NCBI GenBank assembly: GCA_016718035.1
Contig: JADKEK010000014.1
Span: 1 to 64,000, forward strand
DNA: 64,000 bases
From: Bacteroidota bacterium
GTDB taxonomy: Bacteria > Bacteroidota > Bacteroidia > Chitinophagales > BACL12
Direction of reading: 5' to 3'
Shown: positions 20,901-29,334 of the stretch, piece by piece
How positions within the stretch are numbered: the stretch's first letter is position 1
Layout: each line of letters opens with the position of its first letter
Program-made: the position numbers and the translations under genes
Notes under the pieces: generated by a model
What the model was told of the DNA's origin: nothing
Seen by the model: only the letters and a program-made list of their open reading frames with translations
The model's database searches: none

Positions 20901-21277
20901 TGCCAAGAAGGCACATTGGTATAAGTTGGAGTTGATGAATAATTCAATTCATCGGGACTAGCACCATTGGCAGTAAAATATGGATGGGTTAACAAGGTTG
21001 AATCCAGATTTCCCGTATGTTCATATAAGTAGGTGTAAGTCAAATAATCCCATTCGCCACAAGCCGGACTTTGAGCGGGATTACATTTGAGGGTGTATTT
21101 CATCAGGATTTTTTCCACGTCCACATCTAATCCCGGCAGCTCGAACCAAGCGTCCTGAGGGGAGCCAAACGTAAAGGTTTGCACTTTAATGGTATCGCCG
21201 GGACCCGCGTATACCGCTAATGTTGCGATAAAATAAACAGTAATGAGTGTAAAAATTTTAGTAATGTATGACAACAT
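17898..21277 (-). CDS. PNGase F-like secreted protein with LamG insertion and T9SS sorting domain (one frameshift)
   Basis: About 1,125 codons in two frames joined near 20108, where adding one base links WTHWAFTKNGI to GTGKTKLMEGIDKL. I start at the ATG at 21277, before a signal peptide (MLSYITKIFTLITVYFIATL). Domain order is: a peptide-N-glycosidase F N-terminal-like region with CGEWDYLTYTYLYEH; a LamG/concanavalin-like domain crossing the frameshift; a PNGase F C-terminal-like region rich in Cys (HGFGGTANCSEFCARDHYF, then NWCPGAEVW); CARDB-like and jelly-roll-like segments; and a T9SS type A tail (VNLYPNPAQNEIF). It is likely exported and cell-attached, acting on glycoproteins or peptides. 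Enzyme activity is not shown. The single frameshift is probably an error or a recent lesion. Confidence 0.78.
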
Positions 21278-21293
21278 GGTTGTAAGTTTGACA

Positions 21294-21301
21294 CAAATAT
21301 A
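21294..21301 (-). promoter_or_regulatory. -7 promoter box of the PNGase F-like gene
   Basis: TATATTTG on the minus strand matches TAnnTTTG, 16 bases before the ATG at 21277. This supports that start over the upstream in-frame one at 21358, which would lie before the promoter. Confidence 0.45.
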
Positions 21302-21362
21302 GCCAAGTACAGGTTTTAACAAACCGAAGACAAGGGGATAAAGACATTTAAATGACAAAAGC

Positions 21363-22013
21363 GTGATTAAAGCAATTCAAATACAAAAGTCGTACGGGCC
21401 ATTACAAGTATTGAAAGGTGTTGACCTTCAGGTAGAAAAAGGGGAATTGGTGAGTATTGTCGGGGCTTCCGGTGCGGGAAAAAGTACGTTGTTACATATT
21501 ATAGGAACACTCGATAAACCCGATGCAGGAGAGGTGATTATGAATGATATTCGTTTGTCGGGATTAAATGAAAAGGAGCTCGCGCATTTCCGCAATAAAC
21601 ATATTGGATTTGTATTTCAGTTTCATCATTTATTACCGGAATTTACGGCTTTGGAAAATGTTTGTATTCCCGGATTTATTGCCAAAACAAAAGAAAGTGT
21701 TGTCAACAACAGAGCAAAAGAATTACTCGATTTTTTGGGATTAAAAGACAGGCTTGAGCACAAACCCGGTCAGCTTTCGGGCGGTGAACAACAAAGGGTT
21801 GCCGTGGCGCGTGCACTCATTAATAGCCCCGGGGTAATTTTAGCGGATGAGCCATCGGGTAATTTAGATACACATAATGCAAAGGAGTTGCATAATTTAT
21901 TCTTCCGTTTGCGGACCGAAATGCAGCAAACATTTATCATAGTAACCCACAACGAAGACCTCGCCAACATGGCCGATCGCAAAATTGTGATGCAGGATGG
22001 GAAAATGGTGTGA
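21363..22013 (+). CDS. lolD: Lipoprotein-releasing/LolD-type ABC transporter ATP-binding protein
   Basis: A 216-residue ABC ATPase with a complete nucleotide site: Walker A GASGAGKST, Q-loop VFQFHHLLPEF, signature LSGGEQQRVAVARAL, Walker B VILADEPSGNLD and the switch histidine in IIVTHN. Length and the FQFHHLLPEFTALENV segment fit LolD, which powers release of lipoproteins from the inner membrane with LolC/E; MacB-type ATPases are an alternative. The start is a GTG. It is divergent from the PNGase F-like gene, and no permease gene is adjacent. Confidence 0.88.
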   Translation: MIKAIQIQKSYGPLQVLKGVDLQVEKGELVSIVGASGAGKSTLLHIIGTLDKPDAGEVIMNDIRLSGLNEKELAHFRNKHIGFVFQFHHLLPEFTALENVCIPGFIAKTKESVVNNRAKELLDFLGLKDRLEHKPGQLSGGEQQRVAVARALINSPGVILADEPSGNLDTHNAKELHNLFFRLRTEMQQTFIIVTHNEDLANMADRKIVMQDGKMV

Positions 22014-22031
22014 TGGCTGATTGTGGAAGAG

Positions 22032-22348
22032 GGAACGCGGATGACGCGGATGGCACGGATTTGCGCGGATTGGGTTTGGTAGAGTTGAGCTAAATTGATT
22101 TATGCTGCTTATTTATGTTTCTTTTGGTTTTAATAGCATTGTTTGAGGATGGGTTTGATGGAGTTACTGATAGTAAGGTTCACATTTTTTTTATGTATTT
22201 GATGCTTTAGTTAGATAACCTTAATTAAATAACATCAACCAAATAAGACACTGCCAGTAATCAAACTGTCGCGCAAGCGTCAGTTTCTCACGTATTTAAT
22301 ATAAAAAAAATCAGCGTAAATCCGCGCCATCAGCGTCATCCGCGTTCC
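22032..22348. repeat. 317-bp element with 40-bp imperfect terminal inverted repeats
   Basis: The left arm (22032-22071, beginning GGAACGCGGATGACGCGGAT) and right arm (22309-22348) are inverted copies with about 5 mismatches over 40 bases. Each arm itself consists of short CGCGGAT-type iterations. The centre is A/T-rich and non-coding. It fills the convergent gap between lolD and the methyltransferase gene and ends 7 bases before the latter's stop codon. It could be a MITE-like unit or a large bidirectional terminator. I cannot tell its copy number. Confidence 0.65.
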
Positions 22349-22355
22349 TTGTTGT

Positions 22356-23534
22356 TCAGGGTTTGGTGAAGAGCACGATGCGGTTGCTGTTGGTGCCGTT
22401 TACGTTGTTTTTTACGCCCCAGATATTGGCTGTTTTTGTAAATTGTTGTTGATTGATGATGATTTTATCGCATTTAAATCCGGCATTTAATCCCATCGCT
22501 AAAACATGTTCTTCCAATTGCGTTTTTCCGAGATGTACTTCCCCTGTTTCGAATGCAACATAACCACCTTTTTTCGTAATTCGAAACAACTCATTAAATA
22601 CCGCCGACATTTTTATATTCCACTCATCGATGGTTTTCGACATGGTGATTTTTTTTTCGATGGATTTCATTTCAATACCATTAAACCAACAACGCATCCA
22701 ATTATCGCGCGCATATTGCACCACATCTAAAAATGGTGGAGAAGTAACAGTAAGTTGCACCGATTTACTTTTAATACTTGATGTATTTGCTGCATCACCT
22801 TGAATAAATAATGCCTTTTTTGCGGCAGCATGAACTTGTTTAATATCGGTTGGTTGTAAGTCCTTTATCAGACTTTTTGTCTTTTTTACAATAAGTGCCT
22901 TAATGTTGCGATACTCCGGTTTTTGATTGCGTTTTTTATTAATCAAAATTTGGCGTTCGCGGGTAACAGCCTGATTTGGTGGTAATGTATATACAGAAAA
23001 AAATCCGGGTGAATGACCGGTGAGGCGATTGGTGGCTACCATACGTATCCATTTATCTATGGCATCGAGTTTACCGTTTTTTTCGCGAGTAATAATCCAA
23101 TGTCGTAAAACAAGTAATTCACGAAAAGTGTCTTTGTGGTAAAACATGTGCAAATGATTTTTTTCACGTTGCACCGGTTCTGCAAAAATGGCATCCAAAC
23201 GATTGTGCAAAACTTGTAAGTCCGGAATACATAATCGCCCTTCAGCAAGAATAGTAGAGATAGGATTTACATCATTGGCAATAATATTTCTTCCGTGTAA
23301 TGCAGCCTCAATTACGGTTGTTCCTCTCCCACTAAATGGGTCGTAAACTACATCACCTGGATGGGTATAACGGGAAATAAAATATTGTGGTAGGGCCGAC
23401 TTAAAGCAAGCGCGATAGGCTATCTCATGGAGGTTATGTCCTTGCCGTTGTTTAGAAGTCCAGAACTCACCTGTGAGCACCGGAACCTTCGTTTTGTTAA
23501 AAGTAAGGATTGTTTTTTTCAGCTTTTTCTCCAT
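22356..23534 (-). CDS. Orphan DNA methyltransferase (N4-cytosine/N6-adenine, TRM11-like arrangement)
   Basis: A 392-residue SAM-dependent methyltransferase. Residues about 65-73 (DPFSGRGTT) form the SAM-binding motif I, followed by IIANDVNPIS. The catalytic motif is TSPPF at about 260-264 (LTVTSPPFLDVVQYARDNW). SPP-type motifs are typical of exocyclic amino-group methylases, more often N4-cytosine. The insertion between the two motifs is long and basic. No restriction endonuclease gene is next to it, so it is either a solitary epigenetic methylase or an RNA-modifying relative. The gene is intact. Confidence 0.78.
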   Translation of the reverse strand: MEKKLKKTILTFNKTKVPVLTGEFWTSKQRQGHNLHEIAYRACFKSALPQYFISRYTHPGDVVYDPFSGRGTTVIEAALHGRNIIANDVNPISTILAEGRLCIPDLQVLHNRLDAIFAEPVQREKNHLHMFYHKDTFRELLVLRHWIITREKNGKLDAIDKWIRMVATNRLTGHSPGFFSVYTLPPNQAVTRERQILINKKRNQKPEYRNIKALIVKKTKSLIKDLQPTDIKQVHAAAKKALFIQGDAANTSSIKSKSVQLTVTSPPFLDVVQYARDNWMRCWFNGIEMKSIEKKITMSKTIDEWNIKMSAVFNELFRITKKGGYVAFETGEVHLGKTQLEEHVLAMGLNAGFKCDKIIINQQQFTKTANIWGVKNNVNGTNSNRIVLFTKP

Positions 23535-23657
23535 AAACTTGCTGCCTGCCAGCTAATTGCCAGTCAAAAATGGTGATTTTTAGGTGAACATTCATAAATG
23601 CAAGTGTGCAATTTGGAAATTGCAAGGAATTAACCAAGATTTGCAAAAAAACAAACC

Positions 23658-24206
23658 ATGCCTTCTTTATTCTCAAACACACTCACATTTACAGACCCAA
23701 GTGAAATAACATTTACATGTTCCTCTAATGAACTAAGGGTTTTTGTAAAAGGAACTTTATTAGGTTCCATTAATGCTGATTATCCGGTAACGATGTATGT
23801 TACGGTGAATAACGGTGTTAACAGCTTAACAATAACACAAATCAGCAATTCGGTATATACGCAAGGGAATACCAATAATCCCATGGTAGATACGGTATAT
23901 TATGATTTTAACAATCGCAATCATCCGCCTTGTGTTGTGGGTTGTACTACATCTCCCACAACATATAAAATGTACGGTTGGGACGATGATGTTAATGGAC
24001 AAGTATGTATAGGAAGCAATAGTTTTACTTCTTATTTTAATATTAGCACTAATTGTACCTTCAAAGCAAAAATTGAACAGGTTATGGTGAATAATCAGCC
24101 AAAAATGCGTTTGGTTGCCCGTTATTCAGGTAATGTGTATCTCAATGTTAACGCGGGAATAGCGGACTGTTTCAACAGCCCTTATTGTTATGCATGTAAT
24201 ATCTAA
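23658..24206 (+). CDS. Cysteine-containing hypothetical protein
   Basis: A 182-residue protein divergent from the methyltransferase gene. It is rich in Asn, Thr, Val and Tyr with predicted beta structure and several Cys residues (PPCVVGCTTSP, STNCTF, ADCFNSPYCYACN at the very end). No signal peptide is obvious, which is odd for so many cysteines and an extracellular-like composition. A strong terminator follows directly. I do not recognise a family, and it may be lineage-specific. Confidence 0.6.
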   Translation: MPSLFSNTLTFTDPSEITFTCSSNELRVFVKGTLLGSINADYPVTMYVTVNNGVNSLTITQISNSVYTQGNTNNPMVDTVYYDFNNRNHPPCVVGCTTSPTTYKMYGWDDDVNGQVCIGSNSFTSYFNISTNCTFKAKIEQVMVNNQPKMRLVARYSGNVYLNVNAGIADCFNSPYCYACNI

Positions 24207-24210
24207 TATA

Positions 24211-24249
24211 ATAAATAAGGGTGATTGATTAACAGTCACCCTTATTTAT
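24211..24249. terminator. Bidirectional terminator between convergent genes
   Basis: A perfect 14-base inverted repeat (ATAAATAAGGGTGA and its complement) around an 11-base loop, with A/T-rich flanks on both sides. It starts 4 bases after the stop of the gene at 23658-24206. The stop codon of the minus-strand neighbour lies inside the right arm, so it serves both genes. Confidence 0.8.
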
Positions 24250-25762
24250 ATTTATAAAATATCGTTTCTGAAAGAGGTTTATTCTCCACTTTTGAAACGG
24301 CCCAAGCGAGTGTTTCTTCGATAAGCACTAAACGTTTATGATTATTCTGACGATGCATGATTAAATAAAAATCATACATCTCTTTATATACACCCGATTT
24401 TTCACGTTCAGCCGTTTTAATTAATTTTTTGATATAGCCGGTAAATGATTTTTCAAAGTCGTTGAAGCGCGATTTATTTTGCATGCTGCGAATGCCATTG
24501 CGCAACGCTGAATCCAGATATACAGTATTACCTAATTCGTAATGTAACAATAAATGTAACATTTGAGCTCCGTGTTGTAAATCTTGTTTAGATTCTGTTT
24601 TAAAATTTAATACTTCCTGACAATAATGTAGTGATTTATGGATGTCTCCTTTACAGAATAAAAATAAACTCAGGTTATATACATCAGAAACAAACTGTGA
24701 ATCGGATAATTGATTGCTATATTTTTTCAGTACATGTTCGCATTCGTTAATAATTTCTTCCGATTTATCGAATTGAGCAGTATTCATGTAATACAGCATT
24801 TTATAATGCAATATATTCATAGCAATGGTTGCCTCATCTTTTAATTTATCTTTTGGCAACTCATCCAGTTTTTTTAATAAGCCCTCAAACTCCTCGTATT
24901 TACCCAAATTATGCGCTGCAGATAAAACGGAAGCTATAGCGTCCATGTAATTACCCAACACATTAAAATGATGCTGCGGGTATTGCTCCATGAGTGTTAA
25001 TAAGGCTAAATTGTTTTGGTACATGCCCTGATAATCGTTGCTAAACCGATAAATATATCCATGGCACTTGAGAAAAAGAAATTTACTGTAATAAGTATCA
25101 ATTGCATTTATATCTTGAAGTAAGGGATGGTTTTTATATCCAACCAGCCATTCAATTTTCTGCGGGTCGTTGAGTTTTGGGTCAATTACAAATTGCGCCA
25201 ACAATGTGTAATAAATTTTGCCCAACTCTGATTCATTATTCAAACTTTTAAATACCCTTTGTTCTTCTTCGTGGATTAAATTAATTTTAGCCACCGGGTC
25301 ACCTCCCGAATACCGAATGGCAAATACACGTTCGCGTTGTAAAATGGCCACTAACATATAAGTAAGGTCGAATTTATACGCCAGTTCTTTTGCCCTGCGC
25401 AATGCTTTTACACGCATCTCGGTTAACCCCTTTTCGGTGTAAAACAATTCGTCCTGTATTAAATCAAATACTTCGTTTGCTGCATTCTTTTCCGAACGAT
25501 ACACCCGCATACTTTTTACGATGAGGTCGAACAAATAGATTTTAAGTTGAGGCAACATTTTGATATCGCCCTTGCTTTTGAGTTTCTTTTTGAGCAATTC
25601 TTCATCATAGGCCTCTTCCTGTTCATCAATAAGGTCGAAAACTTTCATGTACACCTTATTCTTCTCATTGCCCTGTCGCTGGGCAAAAAGTTTAAAGTAT
25701 CGCTTCTCGCTGGGATTAAGCGCGTGAATCAGGAAAAACAGGTCGTCTCCGGGTAAAGGCAT
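24242..25762 (-). CDS. Helical-repeat (TPR-like) cytoplasmic protein, conserved type in Bacteroidota
   Basis: A 506-residue, almost wholly alpha-helical protein without signal peptide or membrane segment. It opens with DDLFFLIHALNPSEKRYFKL, an N-terminus I associate with a conserved Bacteroidota family of uncharacterised TPR-like proteins. Later pairs of helices (GKYEEFEGLLKKLDEL, FDKSEEIINECEHVLKK, GDIHKSLHYCQEVLNF) look like degenerate tetratricopeptide repeats, suggesting a protein-binding scaffold. The function is unknown. A TAAATTTG box lies 19 bases before the ATG. Confidence 0.65.
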   Translation of the reverse strand: MPLPGDDLFFLIHALNPSEKRYFKLFAQRQGNEKNKVYMKVFDLIDEQEEAYDEELLKKKLKSKGDIKMLPQLKIYLFDLIVKSMRVYRSEKNAANEVFDLIQDELFYTEKGLTEMRVKALRRAKELAYKFDLTYMLVAILQRERVFAIRYSGGDPVAKINLIHEEEQRVFKSLNNESELGKIYYTLLAQFVIDPKLNDPQKIEWLVGYKNHPLLQDINAIDTYYSKFLFLKCHGYIYRFSNDYQGMYQNNLALLTLMEQYPQHHFNVLGNYMDAIASVLSAAHNLGKYEEFEGLLKKLDELPKDKLKDEATIAMNILHYKMLYYMNTAQFDKSEEIINECEHVLKKYSNQLSDSQFVSDVYNLSLFLFCKGDIHKSLHYCQEVLNFKTESKQDLQHGAQMLHLLLHYELGNTVYLDSALRNGIRSMQNKSRFNDFEKSFTGYIKKLIKTAEREKSGVYKEMYDFYLIMHRQNNHKRLVLIEETLAWAVSKVENKPLSETIFYKYK

Positions 25763-25781
25763 AAGTTGAGGTAAATATGGG

Positions 25782-25789
25782 CAAATTTA
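25782..25789 (-). promoter_or_regulatory. -7 promoter box of the TPR-like gene
   Basis: TAAATTTG on the minus strand (consensus TAnnTTTG), 19 bases upstream of the ATG at 25762. No clear TTTG partner box was found at 19-21 bases. Confidence 0.4.
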
Positions 25790-25938
25790 AGGATATATAG
25801 AAAAATGCATTAACTGAAAACCGTTAATGGCGTCAAATAGCCGCTTAAAACCCTTTACGGGGTTGACTTCCAAGGCATATACATATTAAATTTTTACAAA
25901 TATGTTCGTCAGACATTGAATAATGCCCCCTAATTTGG

Positions 25939-25970
25939 TTTGCCCAGGGTATAGGGTCAAAATACCTTTA
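25939..25970 (+). promoter_or_regulatory. Promoter of the LuxR-type HTH gene
   Basis: TTTG at 25939-25942 and TACCTTTA at 25963-25970 are 20 bases apart, the usual -33/-7 spacing in this phylum. The -7 box differs from TAnnTTTG only in its last base. A leader of roughly 30 bases to the ATG at 26005 is predicted. Confidence 0.45.
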
Positions 25971-26004
25971 CATCATCAATCACAAACAAAAACACAAAAA
26001 CAAT

Positions 26005-26265
26005 ATGGCAAGTGCAATCGACTCCGGCTTACTCAGACCAATCGCGTTTACAGAACGTGAGACTGAAATTTTGAACCTCATTGCAAAAGGCAGAACAACC
26101 CGTGAAATTGCCGATGAACTCTGGCTTTCGGTAAATACCGTGGAAAGTCACCGCAAACGAATGATCAAACGCGTTAACGCTAAAAATATATTTGGTGTGT
26201 TCAATTACACTATCACCAATGGAATTTTAAACCCTATGGTTTTTACAGAACCTTGTCTCATGTAA
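26005..26265 (+). CDS. Stand-alone LuxR/GerE-type helix-turn-helix transcription factor
   Basis: An 86-residue protein that is essentially one DNA-binding domain. FTERETEILNLIAKGRTTRE at about residues 13-32 is the start of the GerE domain, and IADELWLSVNTVESHRKRMI is its recognition helix-turn-helix. There is no receiver or ligand-binding domain, so it is either regulated by its own level or works with another protein. It is followed by a strong terminator, so it is a single-gene unit. Confidence 0.85.
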   Translation: MASAIDSGLLRPIAFTERETEILNLIAKGRTTREIADELWLSVNTVESHRKRMIKRVNAKNIFGVFNYTITNGILNPMVFTEPCLM

Positions 26266-26320
26266 ACACAACTCTGCTATCCCAAGCACGTTTTAATTCT
26301 CACCATAGGCTGTTGAATCT

Positions 26321-26350
26321 GCCGCCCTGTCGTTGGGGCGGCTTTTTTTA
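26321..26350 (+). terminator. Rho-independent terminator after the LuxR-type gene
   Basis: GCCGCCC (26321-26327) pairs with GGGCGGC (26336-26342) across an 8-base loop, followed by a run of T residues. It lies 55 bases after the LuxR-type stop codon. Confidence 0.85.
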
Positions 26351-26361
26351 TGCCGGTACGG

Positions 26362-26369
26362 TATATTTG
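26362..26369 (+). promoter_or_regulatory. -7 promoter box of the gene at 26381
   Basis: TATATTTG fits TAnnTTTG and ends 11 bases before the ATG at 26381, just beyond the preceding terminator. It supports that ATG rather than the upstream in-frame start inside the terminator, and predicts a leader of only about five bases. Confidence 0.45.
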
Positions 26370-26380
26370 TACCCGCAAAC

Positions 26381-27046
26381 ATGGAAATATTCGAATACAT
26401 ATTTTATCTCGGCGTTATTAATATCGTGTTTTCAACAGGTTGGAAAATCCTGGCTACAGTTACTTCCTCGCTGCTGAACGATATGGGTATCAATAAAGAT
26501 TCATCCTTTTTGTTTTTCAAAGCCCTCGGTTATTATATCCTGGTTAGCCTTGCTGCCTTAGTTACATTTTCGCATATGGATGCTACCTATTCACTTGCGG
26601 CAGTTTCCTATGCCATTATCGGAACATTTGTAATTTATGCTACTATTGCCAGCAATCTTGAACGCAATCGTTGGCGTGCAGTGATGAATTTTGAACGCAA
26701 ACGTGTACGGGTAATGCGGTTTGATGGGTATTTATTGATGGCATGTATCGTATTATTTATCATCACCATCTTAAAACCGGAAATAGCGAATTTACCGCCA
26801 CATAAATGGTTATTAGCGACTATCGACAAAATATATCAGACAGCAATTCTGAAATATATCATCGGATTTTTTGCATTTTTTTATATGCTGAATATCATTT
26901 TCAGAGGCATCAAGGCGTCAGATGAAGTTTTTTCTATATTATTTAATCGTAAACGCAAATCACCTGATACCCAAAGGCCGGGAAATGATGGTGGATTTAC
27001 AGAATATGAAGAGGTTACCGACGACAGCACTACCCTACCAAAATAA
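26381..27046 (+). CDS. Integral membrane protein of unknown function
   Basis: A 221-residue protein from the ATG at 26381. There are about five hydrophobic segments: near the N-terminus (IFYLGVINIVFSTGWKIL), then GYYILVSLAALVTFS, AAVSYAIIGTFVIYATI, YLLMACIVLFIITIL and a C-terminal IIGFFAFFYMLNIIF. The last 40 residues are hydrophilic and probably cytoplasmic. No known family is apparent. Its stop overlaps the start of the PD40/OmpA gene by one base (TAATG), so the two are co-translated and may work together at the envelope. Confidence 0.65.
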   Translation: MEIFEYIFYLGVINIVFSTGWKILATVTSSLLNDMGINKDSSFLFFKALGYYILVSLAALVTFSHMDATYSLAAVSYAIIGTFVIYATIASNLERNRWRAVMNFERKRVRVMRFDGYLLMACIVLFIITILKPEIANLPPHKWLLATIDKIYQTAILKYIIGFFAFFYMLNIIFRGIKASDEVFSILFNRKRKSPDTQRPGNDGGFTEYEEVTDDSTTLPK

Positions 27047-29292
27047 TGCACAACCAGTTTTCGTTTAATTCAAAATTTACAGCTTTGCGTTTTCATTTTG
27101 TATGGCTATTATGTTTGTTATCCCTAACTGCCGCTGCACAGGAAGTGCAATGGGCATCGGAAGTTGTCCGTTTTTCGACTGAATATACCCGTAAACAATT
27201 TGCAGCCAAACAAGTGTTGGGCAAACCGGATAAGTTGCCTGCATTCGGCGAAAGTGCCGTAGCATGGGCACCAAGCACTCCCGATAATCCGGCTGGGGAA
27301 TTTATTCATGTCCGTTTTGCCAACCCTCAAAAAGTGCAACAAATTGGTATTGGAGAAAGCAATTGTCCCGGCACCATTAAAGAAGTAATTCTTTACAGTA
27401 CAACCGGAAAAAAATACAGCGTTTACGAAAACCTGAATATCAAACCTGAATTCACTACCGGTGGAAGAATATTTCGAGTATTTATTCCCCTTACCGATTA
27501 TGATGTAAGCGAAGTGCGTGTTGTTTTAAATACCAAAGCAATACCCGGCATGAATCAAATTGATTGTATTGGTATTTCGAATAGTGAAGTGCCAATAAAA
27601 GCATCTGTAAATGAATTACAATATGCAAAACCCATTCCCGATCCGGAAAATTTAGGGGTAGAAGTAAATAGCGATGCGGATGACATGTTTGCATTTATTG
27701 CACCTGATGGCAAAACATTGTATTTCGCCAGAAAAAATTACCATGAAAATACCGGTGGAGCCCTCCGTGATGATATATATGTTTCCAAATGGGCGAATAA
27801 TAAATGGACCAAAGCTATTAATATCGGTTTTCCTTTAAATAATGAGCAACATAATTATGTATCGTGGATTAGTTCTGATGGCAGCTCATTATTACTTGCC
27901 AATAATTACGAAAAAATAAAACAGGATATTTCTATCTCTAAAAAAACACCTGACGGATGGTCGTTCCCAAAGGCATTAAAAATTAATGATTTTTATAACG
28001 ACAACGAATTTTCCTGTTACCACATGAACACCGAAGGTAATGTAATTTTAATGGCCATTGAACGCCCCGATTCTTATGGCGACATGGATATTTATGTCAG
28101 TTTTTTACAAAGTAATAAGGTGTGGACCGAGCCTAAAAATTTAGGTATGACCATTAACTCTGCAGCCACTGAAGGCAGCATATTTATTGCCTCCGACAAT
28201 AGAACCATTTATTTTGCGACCAACGGTAAAAGTGGTTTTGGCGGTTACGATATGTTTATGAGCAAACGCCTCGATGATACCTGGTTAAACTGGAGTGAAC
28301 CTGTAAATCTGGGCAACAAAATTAATAGCGAAGGTCACGATTATTATTATACCATTCCTGCAAGTGGCGACTACGCTTATTTTTCCTCTACAAAAAATTC
28401 GTACGGTAAAGCGGATTTATTTCGCATACCTCTTCCCGTTGAAGCACAACCGGATCCTGTTACCTTGCTGAAAGGAAAAATTATTGATGCAGAAACAAAA
28501 CAACCCATTAATGCAGATGTTGCATTTGGTGGTTTGGTGAGCGAAGAACCAAAAGGTATAACTACGTCAACAAACGGAACTTATCAGATTATTATTCCTG
28601 AAGATAATTATAATGTTACTATCAAAAAACCGGGTTATTTTCCGGTGATGACAACTATTGATGAGGATTTAGATTTTGATGAAATTGATTTTAATGTTGA
28701 AGACCCAGTTGCAACTATTAAACACGAAATTAAAACAGATTTAAAGGCAGACATTAAAGAAAATAAAATCACCGATGAAGAAATTCTCTTGGAACTGAAT
28801 AAAAGAATTAATGAAGAATTGTCCGATACCATTACAACAGATAAAGAAGCCATTGTAAAAGAAATTGCAGATGAATTATCCGGCACAAAAGATTCTTTAT
28901 ATGCGGAGGTAACTGCCGATGTGGAACTCATTCCTATTAAAGCGGGAACCATTATTCAACTCGACAATATATTTTTCGAAGCGAATAAATCTGACTTAAA
29001 ACCGGAAAGCTCCGCTTCGCTCGATGAACTGGTTGATTTTTTAAAGAGTAATCCCAATATTTATGTGGAAATCGGCGGACATACCAATGGCCTGCCAAAT
29101 GATGCTTTTTGTCAGAAATTATCTAACGATAGGGCTAAAAACGTTGTGGATTACCTCACAGTAAAAGGCATTGCACCGGACCACCTTACATGGAAAGGAT
29201 ATGGCAAAACACAACCTATAGCGGACAATGCCACAGCAGCGGGCCGGAAAAAAAATCAGCGGGTTGAACTAAAAATCATTAAAGTGGAATAA
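27046..29292 (+). CDS. PD40-repeat/OmpA-family outer-membrane or periplasmic protein (PorE-like)
   Basis: A 748-residue exported protein with a signal peptide in the first 32 residues (ending LTAAAQ). It has a discoidin/beta-sandwich-like region to about 170 and then PD40 beta-propeller repeats at about 210-460, with repeated YFARKN, LLLANN, YFATNGKSGFGGYDMFMS and YFSSTKNSYGKADLF blades. A carboxypeptidase-regulatory-like domain follows (LLKGKIIDAETKQPINADV), then an acidic linker and a C-terminal OmpA peptidoglycan-binding domain (about 635-748: EIGGHTNG, LSNDRAKNVVDYL). The layout recalls PorE of the type IX secretion system, but without the N-terminal TPR. Peptidoglycan anchoring is likely; the T9SS role is an inference. 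Confidence 0.75.
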   Translation: MHNQFSFNSKFTALRFHFVWLLCLLSLTAAAQEVQWASEVVRFSTEYTRKQFAAKQVLGKPDKLPAFGESAVAWAPSTPDNPAGEFIHVRFANPQKVQQIGIGESNCPGTIKEVILYSTTGKKYSVYENLNIKPEFTTGGRIFRVFIPLTDYDVSEVRVVLNTKAIPGMNQIDCIGISNSEVPIKASVNELQYAKPIPDPENLGVEVNSDADDMFAFIAPDGKTLYFARKNYHENTGGALRDDIYVSKWANNKWTKAINIGFPLNNEQHNYVSWISSDGSSLLLANNYEKIKQDISISKKTPDGWSFPKALKINDFYNDNEFSCYHMNTEGNVILMAIERPDSYGDMDIYVSFLQSNKVWTEPKNLGMTINSAATEGSIFIASDNRTIYFATNGKSGFGGYDMFMSKRLDDTWLNWSEPVNLGNKINSEGHDYYYTIPASGDYAYFSSTKNSYGKADLFRIPLPVEAQPDPVTLLKGKIIDAETKQPINADVAFGGLVSEEPKGITTSTNGTYQIIIPEDNYNVTIKKPGYFPVMTTIDEDLDFDEIDFNVEDPVATIKHEIKTDLKADIKENKITDEEILLELNKRINEELSDTITTDKEAIVKEIADELSGTKDSLYAEVTADVELIPIKAGTIIQLDNIFFEANKSDLKPESSASLDELVDFLKSNPNIYVEIGGHTNGLPNDAFCQKLSNDRAKNVVDYLTVKGIAPDHLTWKGYGKTQPIADNATAAGRKKNQRVELKIIKVE

Positions 29293-29334
29293 TTCGCATT
29301 TTGTTTTACAATTTTGCATCACAATTTATCAATT

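Noticed and set aside
26333..26380. Upstream in-frame start of the membrane protein gene
   Set aside because: It lies inside the terminator hairpin of the LuxR-type gene and before the -7 box; the ATG at 26381 gives a proper membrane N-terminus.
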